DNA of 64,000 bases from Saccharum officinarum (Eukaryota > Streptophyta > Magnoliopsida > Poales > Poaceae): contig CM036199.1 of assembly GCA_020631735.1 (NCBI GenBank), positions 22,671,553 to 22,735,552 of the forward strand. The letters run 5' to 3'. Shown here piece by piece: positions 1 through 11,740 of this stretch. The notes beneath the pieces were generated by a model. The model had not been told where the DNA came from. It worked only from the letters and a program-made list of their open reading frames with translations, and did no database searches. The translations under genes were made by a program, and so were the position numbers. Each line of letters opens with the position of its first letter. Positions within the stretch are counted from its first letter, which is position 1.

Positions 1-290
1 GCCCAGTGGTTGTTCACTATGAAGGCTTAAATGTGGCTCTGGGTAAAGTAGAAAAGCACATGTAAAAGTGCACTTGTTTTAGAGAACTACAGATGCAAAC
101 CAGTGCTCCAGAGTTCTCTCATAATCTATAGCAGTAAAAACCTGATACAAATTTTGTATGAAATTGTAATTTGATAAAAAATCAATCTGTAAATAAAAAA
201 ATACAAAACTTATTATAAAATCGTGATGAATAGACTAAAGTGGGTTTTAGTTCTTCAAGCATATGACCAGGAATATATTTCCCCCTTCTT

Positions 291-963
291 CTGGACAGAC
301 TTTGGACAAATGCCAATATAGTTCGGCAAAGCTCAATGAAACTGGAGTCCACAGGTAATGCATTCTTTTGAGCACAGCCAAATGTAACAATTTAGGATGC
401 AGGAATAAGAAATTTCATTTGGTTGATACTATAGTCCTTCCATAACGATATTGACACTGAGATTATGAGATATTTCCTGCAGTTGTCGAGAATGGGGAAA
501 ACTAGAGTGTTGGGAAGAGGCGACTATTTTGCCTCGGAAGGGTTCTCCTAAAGGGAAGCAATGTTCTTGAAGCGAAGCAATGTTCTTGTTCTGAATGAGG
601 CAACTGCTTCCGTTGACTCCTTCACTGATGCAATTATCCAAGAAATGGCCTGCGAGGAATTCGTAAATTGCACAGTATTGACAAAAGCTCACAGAATCCA
701 CACCGTAATCGACAGTGATCTCGTTGTTGTTTCCGGTGCAGGTAAGTCACGTGATTGAAGCACCGGTTCTCTACATGCTACCAGACGTGAGACGTGACTG
801 CTGGATTACTAATATGTGTGTGCTTTAATGAATTATTGCTGAGCAGGAAGACTTATAGAATATGGCACACCCTCAAAATTAATGGAGAACAAGAGCTCTG
901 AATTCTCTCATAAAGGAGTACTCACGGCGATCCCATGACTTGAGTGGAACAGCAAACAATTGA
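291..963 (+). pseudogene. ABCC (MRP-type) transporter, C-terminal NBD2 fragment
   Basis: Full-length plant ABCC proteins are membrane ATPases that pump glutathione conjugates and other organic anions, mostly into the vacuole; only the last exons are here. Three exons with GT/AG borders are visible: about 291-354 (IVRQSSMKLEST), 483-741 (VVENGEN, SVG signature region, LATE Walker B region) and 847-963 (GRLIEYGTPSKLMENKSSEF). Damage: a stop replaces the residue before the SVG signature; a 19-bp tandem duplication at 551-588 shifts the frame; Walker B reads [12 protein letters not shown], with Asn where the family has Asp; another frame shift near 911 separates the last 16 or so codons before TGA at 961. 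Because introns are kept, this is a decayed genomic segment and not a retrocopy. The matching copy is at 52618-53290. Confidence 0.8.
551..588 (+). repeat. 19-bp tandem duplication inside the ABCC exon
   Basis: AAGGGAAGCAATGTTCTTG (551-569) is followed directly by AAGCGAAGCAATGTTCTTG (570-588), with one mismatch. Nineteen is not a multiple of three, so it moves the signature-motif part and the Walker B part of the ABC domain into different frames. It is present in both arms. Confidence 0.85.
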
Positions 964-1279
964 ACGGCGACAAGAGAATGAATCCAATATGGTAAAAGGT
1001 AATTACCACACACACCATCTAAATATGGCAGGTACGCACCAAAACCACACGGACATGATTTACAAGGGATGGTGCTTCCATACTAGCTCTTAGATTAACA
1101 TGATTCAGGAAATTGGAGCGATGCAATATACTATAGTGTGCTGCAGATGCAGAACATAGTTTGAAACTAGTAGCCAGTAGGAAACGATAAATTGGTAATT
1201 ATTCCGTAAAAATTGTGCACTGAAAATCAACCATGAAGTTGGAGCAATTCACGCGTAACTGGATGAACAAATATTGGTT

Positions 1280-1530
1280 TAGTGGAGAACTTACATCCAG
1301 CGCACTGGGTCAGGCATCCTATCGAGCCTGTCTGACTGTCTGCGGTGGGCCTCGCGCGCTCCGAGCCATGCCAGCACGCGGCGTCGCCCGCCGTCGCGGA
1401 GTCCGCCGCTCGCTGTCCCCATCCATGGCTCCGCGATCGCACCTCCACCACAAATGCCGCGCATGCGCGCGACCCCGAAGCGAACGTCCACCTAGGGGAG
1501 AATTGGGTTGGTGCACGGGCGAACTCTTGC
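1280..1530. other. GC-rich segment 5' of the LINE
   Basis: A sharply GC-rich, CpG-rich block lies between the AT-rich ABCC flank and the start of recognisable LINE coding sequence. It is open in several frames, as expected from its composition. I recognise no domain in any frame. It could be the 5' part of the inserted LINE or an older insertion. Confidence 0.4.
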
Positions 1531-4209
1531 CTAGGCAATATATCCCATCGCTAAAGAGGCATGATGGCTCATGGGCTTTGAAGCATGAGGAAAAGCAGTT
1601 GGTCCTGGACGAATTCTTTGAGAATCTCCTAGGGAAAAAAGTGTGAAGACAACACTGGCAACAGCTTCAGCTTACACAGCTGCAACAACAACCGGGGCTT
1701 GAGCTTGACAGGCCCTTCACAGTGGACGAGATTGGAGCAGCAGTGAAGGAACTCCCAAATGGAAAAGCACCAGGGCCCGACGGCCTCACTGACGATTTTT
1801 ACAAACATTGCTGGGACATTGTCTAGGCAGACATCCTGTCAGCTTTCAATGCTGTCTATCTACACTATGATAGTGCACTGGAATATCTGAACAGAGCTCG
1901 AATTGTGCTGCTCCCTAAGGTCGAAGTTTCGACCGAGCCTAAGGATTTTAGGCCTATCAGCCTAATACACTCCTTTGCGAAGCTCTTGACTAAGGTGCTT
2001 GCAGCTCGGCTATCTTGTTACATCGACAGCCTGATCTCATCAGCTCAGAGCGCATTCATCAAAAGGCGTTGCATTCAAGATAATTACATGTATGTCAGAG
2101 GCCTCGCGAGACACTATCACAGAACTTGAACGCCAGCCTGCCTCATCAAAGTTGACATCACAAAGGTGTTTGATTCGATCTCATGGGAATACATGCTGGA
2201 GCTGCTCAGCAGGAAAGGCTTCCCAACCAGATGGATTGAATGGCTGGTCTCGATTTTCAAAACTTTCTCATCCAGTGTCATGCTGAATGGTTGCCCGGGC
2301 GACAGGATCAGGCATCGGAGAGGTCTCCGACAGGGCGACCCCCTGTCACCGTATCTATTCGTCCTGGCCATCGGTGTTCTAAACAACATCTTCCATTGGG
2401 CGATAGAACAGGGACTCCTCTCCAAGCTGAATGGAAGAAACGCTAGCCTACAGATATCCATGTATGCAGACGATGCGGTCATCTTCACTAACCCAAAACA
2501 GGAAGACATTTCATGCATCATGGATATCTTGCAGGCTTTTGGCGACGCTACTGGCCTCAGGATTAACATGCAAAAGAGCACCGTAGCACTGATCAGATGT
2601 GCGGACATTGACATTGAATCCGTTCTCCAGGACTTTCCAGGGCCCAGGGTGAATTTCCCAATGCAGTATTTTGGGCTCCCCCTAACCCTTGGCAGACTCA
2701 GAATGGTCCACATCCAATATATACTTGACTGAGCAAAGGCCAGGGTGGCGGGTTGGAAAGGCCGCCTGGTGAACGTCGCAGGCCGTAGGGAGCTAGTCCG
2801 CTCGGTACTCAGCTCTTTGCCTATCTATCTGCTGACAATAGTCAAAGCCCCCAAGAATTTCATTAAAGAACTAGACAAGATGTGGAAAAGATTTCTATGG
2901 GCAGGAGATAAGGACATATCTGGTGGTAAACGCAAAGTTGCTTGGGCTAAGGCCTGTATGCCCACACCAAACGGTGGTGCAGGTATTATTGAGTTGGAAA
3001 AATTCAGCAGAGCCTTGAGACTTCGCTGGCTATGGTTCTTATGGGATGAGAAGGACAGACCTTGGAGGGGCTTCGAGCTGCAAGTTGACAACCATGACCT
3101 CGCTCTGTTCAATGCGGCTACTCTGGTGACGGTGGGAAACGGTGAGAGAGCAACGTTCTGGACCTCGCGATGGATGCAAGGAGAGGCGCCAGCTACCTTA
3201 TACCCTACATTATACAAGCATAGCAAGAGGAAGAATCGCACCGTCAAGGACGCCATCACAGACAGCAAATGGATACAGGATGTTGATTACGACATGACAG
3301 TGAACTTAATATCAGATTTCATATCACTTTGGGATAGGCTGCAGCCCATCATACTCAACCCTGATGAGAAGGACAGTATAACCTGGCACCACACTGCGGA
3401 CGGCCAGTACACGGCGAGGTCTGCGTATTACCTGCAATTTGTCGGTAAGACAAGGTCCATGACTGCGAACATCACCTGGAAAACAAAGGCACCCCCAAAA
3501 TGCCGATTCTTCATCTGGTTGATGCTACAAAATCGAGTATGGACTGCCGCGCGGCTGTTGATCAGGGGCTGGCCTAATGAATATTTTTGCCCGTTATGTG
3601 TTCGGAACCTGGAGACTATCTTCCACCTCCTGCATGAATGCCCATTTGCAAGACAAGTCTGACAGAAAGTTGCTTCATGGATATCGGCATCGGCTTTGAA
3701 CCCAGCGAACTAGCAACAGACCGTAGATCTTCAACAGTGGTTCATTGAATTGGGTGATAGTGGTCTGGGAGCCAGAAAGGAAGGCATTCGCTTGGTGACC
3801 GTGCTCACTGCTTAGGAAATTTGGAAGGAGAGGAACAACATAATTTTTAACAGAGCAAGCAAATCAGCCAAGCAGCTGTTTAGGCTGATCCAAGATGAAG
3901 GCAGAACTTGGATTCTTGCAGGTAACAAGGGGGTGGAGCTCGTGGTGCCTTCCCAGGCGCCTCATCATGGAATGCTGCTAGCTGGGCCCAGTTAGTTAGT
4001 TTAGCTAATGATAAACTACGCCAATCAGAGTGTTTGTAATATTTTCAATGTAAACCATCAGTAGTCAGTGTAGGGGTGGTGGGGCTTCACATTTTCGTGA
4101 GGCAACACAAAAGGGTGGGCGCCTCTCGCGCCAAATCTGTTGTACTTTGTTTTCACTGTGTTTCTACTACCTTATTCTTGAAAGCCGGTAACGGATCTTT
4201 TGAAAAAAA
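1530..4209 (+). mobile_element. 5'-truncated L1-type LINE with dead reverse transcriptase ORF
   Basis: A single frame runs from about 1530 to 3990. In order it encodes the pre-RT linker (RQYIPSLK), the GKAPGPDG block near 1767, RPISLIHSFAKLLTK near 1948, the KVDITKVFDSISWEYM block near 2145, RQGDPLSPYLF near 2330, the catalytic YADD at 2463-2474, the thumb/connection and a C-terminal zf-RVT domain near 3400-3660 (PPKCRFFIW, CPLC and HLLHECPFA). The endonuclease domain is absent, so the copy is 5'-truncated. Seven in-frame stops (1644, 1824, 2127, 2730, 3660, 3711, 3813) break it, but no frameshift was found. A short A-run at 4201-4208 suits a LINE 3' end. The mirrored copy is at 49373-52052. 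Confidence 0.88.
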
Positions 4210-4474
4210 AGCCCCGAGCCCTGGAGCGCCGCGGCCAGAACCCGGTGGCGGTGGCCGTTACGGCCAGCGGCTGGCACCCGCCGCAACTGAAATTTACAAA
4301 TTACTCCCTACTTTAGTAATTTATTAATCAAGCTCCACTATTTTACAAATAGCACCTAATCTGCATCGCGGATATAAATAGCGATCCACTATTTTACACG
4401 CAAGGCCCTATTTTGGATGGAAATTACAATAGCTTTTGAGCCAATCCAAGAAAAATGGGTAGCACCAATCATCA
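4210..4474. other. Intergenic, no gene seen
   Basis: GC-rich sequence just after the LINE tail, then AT-rich sequence with two short repeated phrases about ACTATTTTACA (near 4337 and 4389). Nothing coding is recognised. Confidence 0.4.
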
Positions 4475-5100
4475 CGTTGTGCAGTTTTGGGACTCCAAAC
4501 GTCGACTTTATACATATAGGACTCTAAACGTTGGACACTTGATTTTTTTTTGCCATTATGAGTATTTTCACTCTTTTGTAGTAATTCCTCCATGTATTTA
4601 ACAAGACGATTTTGCCCATTACCGAATAAAAAAAAGAAAAAAATGTCGTCGAACAAGCTCCGCCTCGCCACTACTTGGGGCCGCCGCCTGCAGGATCTGA
4701 GGGACCAAGAGGGAAGGACGGCAGGGCACTCACCGGGGAGCTCCGCCTCGCCGCTGGTTGGGGCCACCACTTGTGCGATCTGAGCGGCCGAGAGGGAAGG
4801 CCGAGACACGGGCGTGGTCGAGGCCATCCTCAATTTTTTTTTCCATCGGACGCGCCTATCGCGCTGACGCCACATCCATCATGCCAACGCCGCGAGGAAG
4901 GGCAAAATCATCTTGTTAGGTGCCAAATACATTGAGGAATATTAGGAAAAGGAGAAAATACACATAATGGCAAAAAAAAAACAAGTGTCCAACGTTTGGA
5001 GTCCTATTTTTACGAAGTCAACGTTTGGAGTCTCAAAACTATGACGCGCGACGATTTGGAGTCCCAAAACTATGACGCGCGACGATTGGAGTTCTAAATA
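4475..5100. mobile_element. Non-autonomous TIR element, possibly Mutator-like
   Basis: The two ends are inverted copies of each other over roughly 100 bases. The left end carries GGGACTCCAAACGTCGAC and AACGTTGGACACTTG, then TTTTTTTTGCCATTATG. The right end carries CATAATGGC, an A-run, CAAGTGTCCAACGTTTGGAG and repeated GGAGTCCCAAAACTATGACG. The interior (4640-4900) is GC-rich and contains two imperfect direct repeats around CTCCGCCTCGCC. No transposase is encoded. Long TIRs with a GC-rich interior fit a non-autonomous Mutator-like element, but I could not fix the target duplication. The mirror is at 48482-49107. Confidence 0.5.
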
Positions 5101-5167
5101 TGCAATTTTCTCGGTTTATAGCATTAGCATCTAACTAAAAAGTTACGAAACTTTTGGAGATACCTAA

Positions 5168-5308
5168 GGCCTTGTTTGGATATTGTCGGATTCATCTCCA
5201 TCCACATATGTTGGGATGGATTAGGGTGAAATTTAGTTTTAGTTTCACTTTAATCCACCCCAAATATATATGGATTGATGCGAATCCATCTACATTCAAA
5301 TAAGACCC
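5168..5308. mobile_element. MITE (hairpin, GGCCTTGTTTGGAT terminus)
   Basis: The ends are imperfect inverted repeats: GGCCTTGTTTGGAT at the left and the reverse complement of GGGTCTTATTTGAAT at the right. The pairing continues inwards through GGATTCATCTCCATCC versus GGATTCGCATCAATCC. At about 140 bp and without coding capacity this is a typical grass MITE. The mirror copy is 48275-48415. Confidence 0.7.
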
Positions 5309-5463
5309 AAGATGGTCTAATTTATTTTAAGAAATAGGAGCTATGCATGGACTTATGGAGTAGTAGTTCACATTCTTTGGAACCTGGTAGGCTTCAGCTG
5401 TGTTTCTCGTTAAGCCCTCTGGAAACCGGAGACAACACAATTTGCCCCAGCACAAGACTTACC

Positions 5464-8054
5464 GGCGGTGTTTGATAGGGATAGAGAAATATAGTGGGAT
5501 AAGAAAGACATGGTATGGGTTAGGGATACAAGGTTTATATCCTTAACCAATGTTTGGATTGTTCATGGTTTGGGTTAGGGATGCATTGTGGGGCCCACTA
5601 AAATTAAAATATAAAATAACTATACATTTTCTCCCACTTGGCCCATCTACAATCTTCAGGTCTCCGACTCGCTCCTCCCAGGCGTTAGCTTCTGTAGTTC
5701 TACTTTCTGCCTAGCGGCCGCACAAGAGTGAGTGAGTGGGACGCAGCGGCTCGAGCGCGAGAGGAAGCAGTTCGAGTGCGTTGGAGGCAGCGGCTCGGAC
5801 GGCCTGCGGCCGCGGTTTGCGGCAACCGAGGTGCAGCTGTGACGGCATGGTCGGTGCGGCTATGGCGGGGCCGAGACGAGCGCCTGCTGCTCCGGCGGCG
5901 CGGCGCATTCGAGGCGAGCCACTACTGCTCCGGTGACGTGGCGCATCCGAGGCGCAGCGGCGCCACGGCACATGCGAGCCAGGGCTGTGGCTTCGGCGGC
6001 CCGAGCGGCGACACCAGTAGCTTCCGTTCGATGAGATGAGGAGGCCTCCAAGAGTCCAAGTATTAAAGAACTAAAAATGGCGACCAGAGGAGGGTGAATG
6101 AGAGCCGAAAATTTCTTTCGAAAATAATTGGCTACTGTCTTAAAATTACTACTAAAAGCGCGAATAAAACACCATGATGTCCACGACCCAACTAGTAGGT
6201 GGATGTTCCCTAGGAACGCAGCGGTACACCACAAACGAGCACAGAACAAGAACTAAACCGAGGGACAAAAAAAGAGATACTCAACTCCTATAGAGAGGAA
6301 GCGAGTTCTCGACCCAAAGTACCCATGCCAACCGGTAACAAGAGTACTTAGAAAAAGATTCTTGAGACGTTAGAAAATCAAAGCAAAAGACGGATCTCAA
6401 AATGAGCACTCGGAGAGTCCAAACATAAATTTTCAGCAGCAGGTGCGGAGGCTCCACGTTTTCCCCTGGAGGTTCCGCGTTTTTCCCCGGAGGCTCCGCG
6501 TTCCGGAGGTTATGCGTTGGCTCCGCGTTGTCCAGAAACAGAAGCACGAACCGAGGAAGAACGGGTCAAAACTCGATCAAAACAACTCGGATTGACTTGA
6601 AACTTTGCAGGTAGTTTCTTGGGAGTGTTGAGAAGATATCTTCAATACATCAACACCCGATTTCAAGCCTATCACGAGAAATCGAAGAAGAATGAAAAGA
6701 CATCGGTTTTTGAGACCTAGACCAAGAAATCGTCCGATCTGCGATCTCGTTAGGAATTGGTTGATTTTCTTCGGTGAAAAGGCTCAACTCACGTCATAGC
6801 TCAAATCAAGGCAACAAGAACGAACCAAAATGGTCTAGAAATGAAGAATCGACTCAAGAACGCGAGGGGAAAGAAGAAGAACGCGGAGAACATATCACAA
6901 ATCACAAGAACAAAACTTCTTCCAAATCCCGAAGGACACAAGGAGGATTCGGGACCTTCTTTCCCACTTGAATTCTTGGTTCTTACAGTAAACACATAGA
7001 TTAATAGACCTCTCTCTCACAAGCACCTAAGAGGAGGGGAAACCCTAACAAAGGATGAAAGAAAATACAAATGGAGGAGGTGAGGAAGATGGGGGCTTCC
7101 TCATCCTATTTAACAGGGCTATTACACAATTTCAGTTTTGCCCCTGGATACAATTGAGTCAAACCACTTAGCCCAAGGACGTTATGGTCCAACCCGATGT
7201 CATCTTCATCCGACGGCCACCGCACCTCCTCATTAGTAGCTTCGCCTCGACGCGAACTTCCAGATGCCACCACGTGCTGTTCGTTTCTGCTCGGAACCTC
7301 CGTCCGGGTTTTGAGGCCCAAACCCGTAAACCCGCCACCGATGGTTTTGAGGCCCAAACCACCAAACCCGCTCGCGAGTAGCGTACTCCATACGCGTCCC
7401 CTCCTCGACGCGTGTCACTGCCGTCCTCGACCGGCCAGCCGTCAAGGCCTCTGAGCCCCGCTCGACTTGTATGTCCTCTGTCTTGACTCGGTCAACACGG
7501 TCACTCCCATGTACACTTGCGTATGTCAATGTCCCAGGTGGCAGCCACCGCGGCTAGTCACCTGACCTCCTGGTCTCTCGTCTTCCCTTCACCGCTCCCA
7601 GTCCGTCGGCACGGCACGTCTCTACTTGACCTTCACCAAGCCGTCGACCACCGCCTCCGAGCTCCACACCTGCACAACACAAGCCAAGAGACATATCGCA
7701 CACATAGCTTTCGTCATGGTAGGGTTAGTCAACACTCAACCTTCTTCGTGGATCACGTTGACAATCACTCATCACAAAACGAAATACAAGAGCATATTTC
7801 AACATTGTGTTCGCAAGTATGGCTGCTCTTCGTCCTTCCACCCATCGAATTGGAGATGTCTGGTAGCGCAATAGCTTCATTTCCCATTTAAAATCCACTC
7901 CTCTCATCGGGTTTAGATCACTGGGATATGGCAGCTGTATTTCCCTGTCCCAGTCTGGCCTCATTTCCCTTTCCTATTATCCAAACATGGGATGAAATCT
8001 ATCCTCCCCCTCGTTTCCCTAACCCACCCTCCGTATCAAGTATCCAAACGCCAC
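5464..8054. mobile_element. Possible 2.6-kb non-autonomous DNA element with internal repeats
   Basis: The left end (GGCGGTGTTTGATAGGGATA) and the reverse complement of the right end (GGTGGCGTTTGGATACTTGA) resemble each other. Both ends carry GGGTTAGGGA-type subterminal motifs. The interior is a mosaic: a GC-rich block 5710-6040; repeated GGAGGCTCCGCGTT units at 6450-6530; and a segment at 6600-7160 that, read on the minus strand, looks like an LTR leader. A direct repeat of GGTTTTGAGGCCCAAACC lies near 7306 and 7341. No convincing protein is encoded in any frame. Its unity as one element is inference; the mirror is 45528-48118. Confidence 0.35.
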
Positions 8055-8394
8055 CATAAGCCAAAACTCTCTGGAAACCCCGAACATGTCTCCCCTGTCC
8101 AGACTTCCTTCCAGAGTCGAGAGAGCTACAGCCCGTCCGCGCCACACGCCTCTCTTCCGTCAAGTCCAGACTTCCAGAGTCGAGGGTTGCGGCGCCACGC
8201 GCCTCTCTTGCCGTTCCTTCTCCCTCGCTCTCCTTTGGTTTTCTCGTGCCGAAGCTATCCCCACCCGACTCGGGCCTGTTGGGCGAGCGCGTGCGTCCTC
8301 GTCGGCCCCCGCAGATCTGCGCCCCTCCGCCCTCAGGCTCCGCCGCGGCCGGCCGGCAGAAGCGTCCCTCCCCCGCTGCGGCCATCCCCTGCGC
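8055..8394. repeat. GC-rich block with direct repeats
   Basis: A CpG-rich stretch with two imperfect direct copies of a unit containing AGACTTCC, CCAGAGTCGAG and CACGCCTCTCTT (about 8101-8160 and 8166-8215). Open frames on both strands reflect base composition. No domain is recognised. Confidence 0.45.
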
Positions 8395-8634
8395 CGGCTC
8401 ATTCTTTTAGTGTTCTTGAAATGAAATCTTCAATGATATGCCTATAATCAATCTTCTCCAGCACTTCACTCTCAAGTGCTATTGTGGCCAAATCATTAAG
8501 TCTTTGTTGTGTCATTGTCGACGCAAATATGACTTCAAAAATTTCAGTTTTGAAAAGCTTCGCTCCGCCGATGCAACGGTCACAAGAATGGTCAACAGAA
8601 TTCTATATGCAATACTTGTATTGGGAAAAACAGT
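8395..8634 (-). pseudogene. hAT transposase C-terminal dimerisation domain remnant
   Basis: On the minus strand the frame reads NTSIAYRILLTILVTVASAE, then RSFSKLKFLKSYLR. After a one-base frame shift it continues as STMTQQRLNDLATIALESE and a motif ending in IIEDFISRNTKRM. This is the conserved hAT C-terminal (dimerisation) block of plant zinc-finger hAT-like transposases. The rest of the transposase is missing. The frame shift is shared by both arms, so it predates the duplication. The better-preserved reading is at 44947-45186. Confidence 0.82.
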
Positions 8635-10220
8635 CATGCCGCTCTAGGGACTTTAGAATTCTGTTGATAACAGAACACTTAGATGGATCAATATTATATT
8701 ACATATTAGTCATCACCGATCAACATATACATATAGATTAAAATATTGAAAATTAAAAATTAAGTGAACCAGATTAGTATACCGAGAGACTTCACTTGAC
8801 GTATGGCTGCCTGAGTCATGTCGCTCTGCACTCCTGCTGGCGATCGAGATCGAGCGGCGACCTGCCGACGGCCACCGTCCTCGTTGCCGAATCAGTGATA
8901 GGGAAGAGCAGATACGTGATCAGCGGATCAGACGATAGAAGTCTCGGCTAAAAACACGGAAGAGTGCAAGCGAAGCGACGGACGGACGGATGGATTAAAA
9001 GTCTCAGCTGAAAACTAGTGGACTTCCTACTGAAAACTATGGCCCCTGGAAATTGGGGCCCTGTTCCGTCGAACCGGCTGCACTCCCATCGGCTCGGGCA
9101 TGCTCCTAACCCTAACCATCTCCGGTCCGCTTCGCCCCTCCTCCATCATCCTTCGGGGATCCGACAACGTCACGACAAACTCTCGTTTGTTATCTGTAAC
9201 TGTCGCCGCACCGCCCTCCCTGTCTCATCCTGCGGCCTCCCTGACCTTTTTGATTAAATTGATTAGCAATGGTAAGTAAGGTGACCCTAGCTTCTTCGCT
9301 CGCTTTTGTTGTGTTTCGGCTGGATTGGGTCCATGCATCTCTAGCTTTTATGTCGAATCACGGTTCAAAAAACCAATTTTTTCTCTTCAGAATCCATGTT
9401 AAAAAGCTATTTTTTTCCTGTTGATTCCCTGTTCTCTATTTTTTTCAGTATGCGATCATTTTGTTAATCTATATGTTGATTTGTACATAGCTTCTTCGCC
9501 TCTTTCCATATGACTTAATCAGATTAATGTAGAAGATTTAGCTTCTCTGTCTGAATTAATTTTCAAAATCATTTTCTTCAGAATTCATGTCCAATACCCC
9601 CCTCCCCAATGCCTTAATCTATATGGTGGCTGTAGTGGTTGAAAATCTTGTTAATTCCAGATGAATTGCTTACTGAGTAGATTTGTTAAGGAGAAGTATT
9701 CTTACACTGTTGATATGTCACTTTGACTTTCAAGAACTTGGGTGTTCAAACCCGAAAGCATAGTCGGCTGGATGTTCTACTGGTCTCTTTCCTCCTCTTT
9801 TGTTTATATTCTGCCAACTCTAGTTGACACTAGGCAGTATAGGTATCCATTATGTCTATGCAAAGGCTCTCTTCTCCAAGGAAATAAGGTTTCTCACATA
9901 AAAAAACCATTGTAGGTAGCATGCTCGGTCACCGTATCAGTTGTTTTTTGTACGTTGTTTTTCTTAAGTTTTTGCTGTGTATTCAATGTGACACCATGGT
10001 TACAATCTGGTCAAAGACTCTTGCTCCATTCCCTAAGATGAAGGAAGCCTGGGTTGGATCCATAATTCCCAATACCATATCACACTGTTTTCCTTGTTCT
10101 TTTTTTTTTGAAAGGGATGTGTTGCGCCACCTATCAACTGATGTATTCCAATGTATCCCAATTTTTTATGGGATAAATCTATTATTGATGCAGTGTTTTT
10201 TTGACTGTCCAAACACATGC
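8635..10220. other. Non-coding stretch upstream of the deubiquitinase pseudogene
   Basis: The sequence is AT-rich apart from a GC-rich patch at 8810-9240. 9290-10200 has the pyrimidine-rich, low-complexity look of plant introns, which would suit a first intron of the pseudogene that follows. No tRNA or protein domain is recognised. Confidence 0.4.
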
Positions 10221-11684
10221 AGGCTGAGCAATTGGGTTTCAGATGTTTTATGCCTTCGAGTGAGCTTTGTGATCTGAGCTCTGGTATGGTGAAGGCTGAG
10301 GTTGGTGTCCACAGATTGGTTGATCACTGGGAATATGACTCAAGATGGGAGATGGATCATGTTTGTATAAGAAATGGACTAGATAGCAGTTACATGGAGT
10401 CACTGGACCTCACACCATACTTGAGGAATGTTTGCTTGGGACTGCATAACCTTGCCAACAAGTTCCAGTATAGTGATAGTAGTTTAGTTACAAAAGATTT
10501 TACCTAACCTTTAGGGTGGGTCGCGTATCCTTCCTTCCTGCAGCATGATGTACAAGGGCTTACCAGAGTGATATGTGAGAAATTTGAAGATAAAGCCAAG
10601 GTAATAAATCTAGTTTGGAGCTGTTGACTGTTTGCCGTTGTATTTTCCTAAACGTTGGTCAACTGAAAATGTATTTAATTACACTTGGTGGGGACAGTGA
10701 GGGGATGCTTAGTTTCATGAGGAGGTTTAGGGGTTGTGATGAGGTGAGCCACAGGTCAAGTAGGAGGGTGGTGGCTGGTGCAGTGGCGTGGGTGAGTCAG
10801 TAGGTGGCTGGAGCTACATCCAGCAGTGCGAGCGTTGTCGGAGACAGGAGGAGGAAGGTGGGGCAGGGGCTCAAGGTGACATTGCCAGAAAACAGAGGGC
10901 AGCATTTGGATCTTTATCCAACAGCTGAGATGTGTCGAGTGCAATTTCTTGTTTTTAGTTGCCTGTCAAATATTTGCACCCTTATATTCTTCCGAGTGAG
11001 CTGTCATACACAGAAATGTTTTCAGAAAAATGTCCGTGCTTTAGATAATATATGGATTTCCTGCTTTCCAGAAGACAGCTCACTGGTTTATTAAAATTTT
11101 AGGTTGTGTCTCAAGGATGATTTATTACACTGTGCTTAAAATTTTAGATGTCTCAAGGATGATTTATTAAAAACAATCTATTTTGTTGTCAATTGTGTAT
11201 CGTGTCTTGCTTTTGTTTTACTGCTAGGTTGGCCAGCTTTGGGAGGTATCAAATAAGGCTCACAATGCACCCATGCTCTTTATGGTTGCCAAACATGGAC
11301 TGGTAATGATTTGTTGGTGCCTTGTTTCCTTTTCTGTTTGTTAATTTAGCATCTGTTACAATTTCCATATGCAAGATGTTCAATCATGTCAAATTACGTT
11401 TTTAGGATATGTGGCCTCTCCCTCCTGAGAAGAGCAGAGGGGTTTTCCTTCTTTATGTCAAACTCCACAAGCCCCAAAAGGAAGAACTTTGGTACATATT
11501 CTATATTCAATTAGCCTCTTTATCATTCTCTCTGACGTATCACAATGAATGATTGACATCTGACATTGTTTCATCATGTAGTTTTGCCACGGACTCTTAA
11601 TAAAGGTCTCACAGAAACCTTCGGAGGCCCTTAGAAAACTAAATAAAACGGCAGGATTTATGACATATGAACATATAGTAGCAT
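10221..11684 (+). pseudogene. UBP12/UBP13-like ubiquitin-specific protease, internally deleted
   Basis: Exons keep AG/GT borders: 10221-10600, 11228-11302, 11406-11491 and about 11582-11684. The first covers the end of the MATH domain (FMPSSELCDLSSGMV), the linker (HRLVDHWEYDSR), the start of the USP catalytic domain (KFQYSDSSLVTKDFT) and LQHDVQGLTRVICEKFEDKAK. The second (VGQLWEVSNKAHNAP) and third (VFLLYVKLHKPQKEEL) match the C-terminal region of UBP12/13. The fourth (VSQKPSEALRKLNKTAGF) continues it. Most of the catalytic domain is missing between exons 1 and 2. The Cys-box nucleophile is replaced: the frame reads GLDSSYMES, with Ser at 10388-10390. A TAA at 10505 interrupts exon 1. Active UBP12/13 are nuclear/cytosolic deubiquitinases; this copy cannot be one. 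The mirror is 41891-43357. Confidence 0.82.
10690..11100. other. Insertion-like segment in the pseudogene's large intron
   Basis: Between the first two recognised exons of the deubiquitinase pseudogene is a purine-rich stretch (GGAGGTTTAGGGG, GTGGTGGCTGGTG) that matches no part of the enzyme. It occupies the place where most of the catalytic exons should be. Confidence 0.35.
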
Positions 11685-11740
11685 TTACTCGTGGAATCTT
11701 CTTAAGCCATGAGCCAACCCATGGTGTGTTCCATTGAAAT

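Noticed and set aside
429..701. Minus-strand 90-codon frame over the ABCC exon
   Set aside because: It is antisense to the recognisable ABC transporter sequence.
2117..2713. 198-codon minus-strand open frame opposite the LINE reverse transcriptase
   Set aside because: It is the antisense shadow of a strongly conserved coding frame and has no domain of its own.
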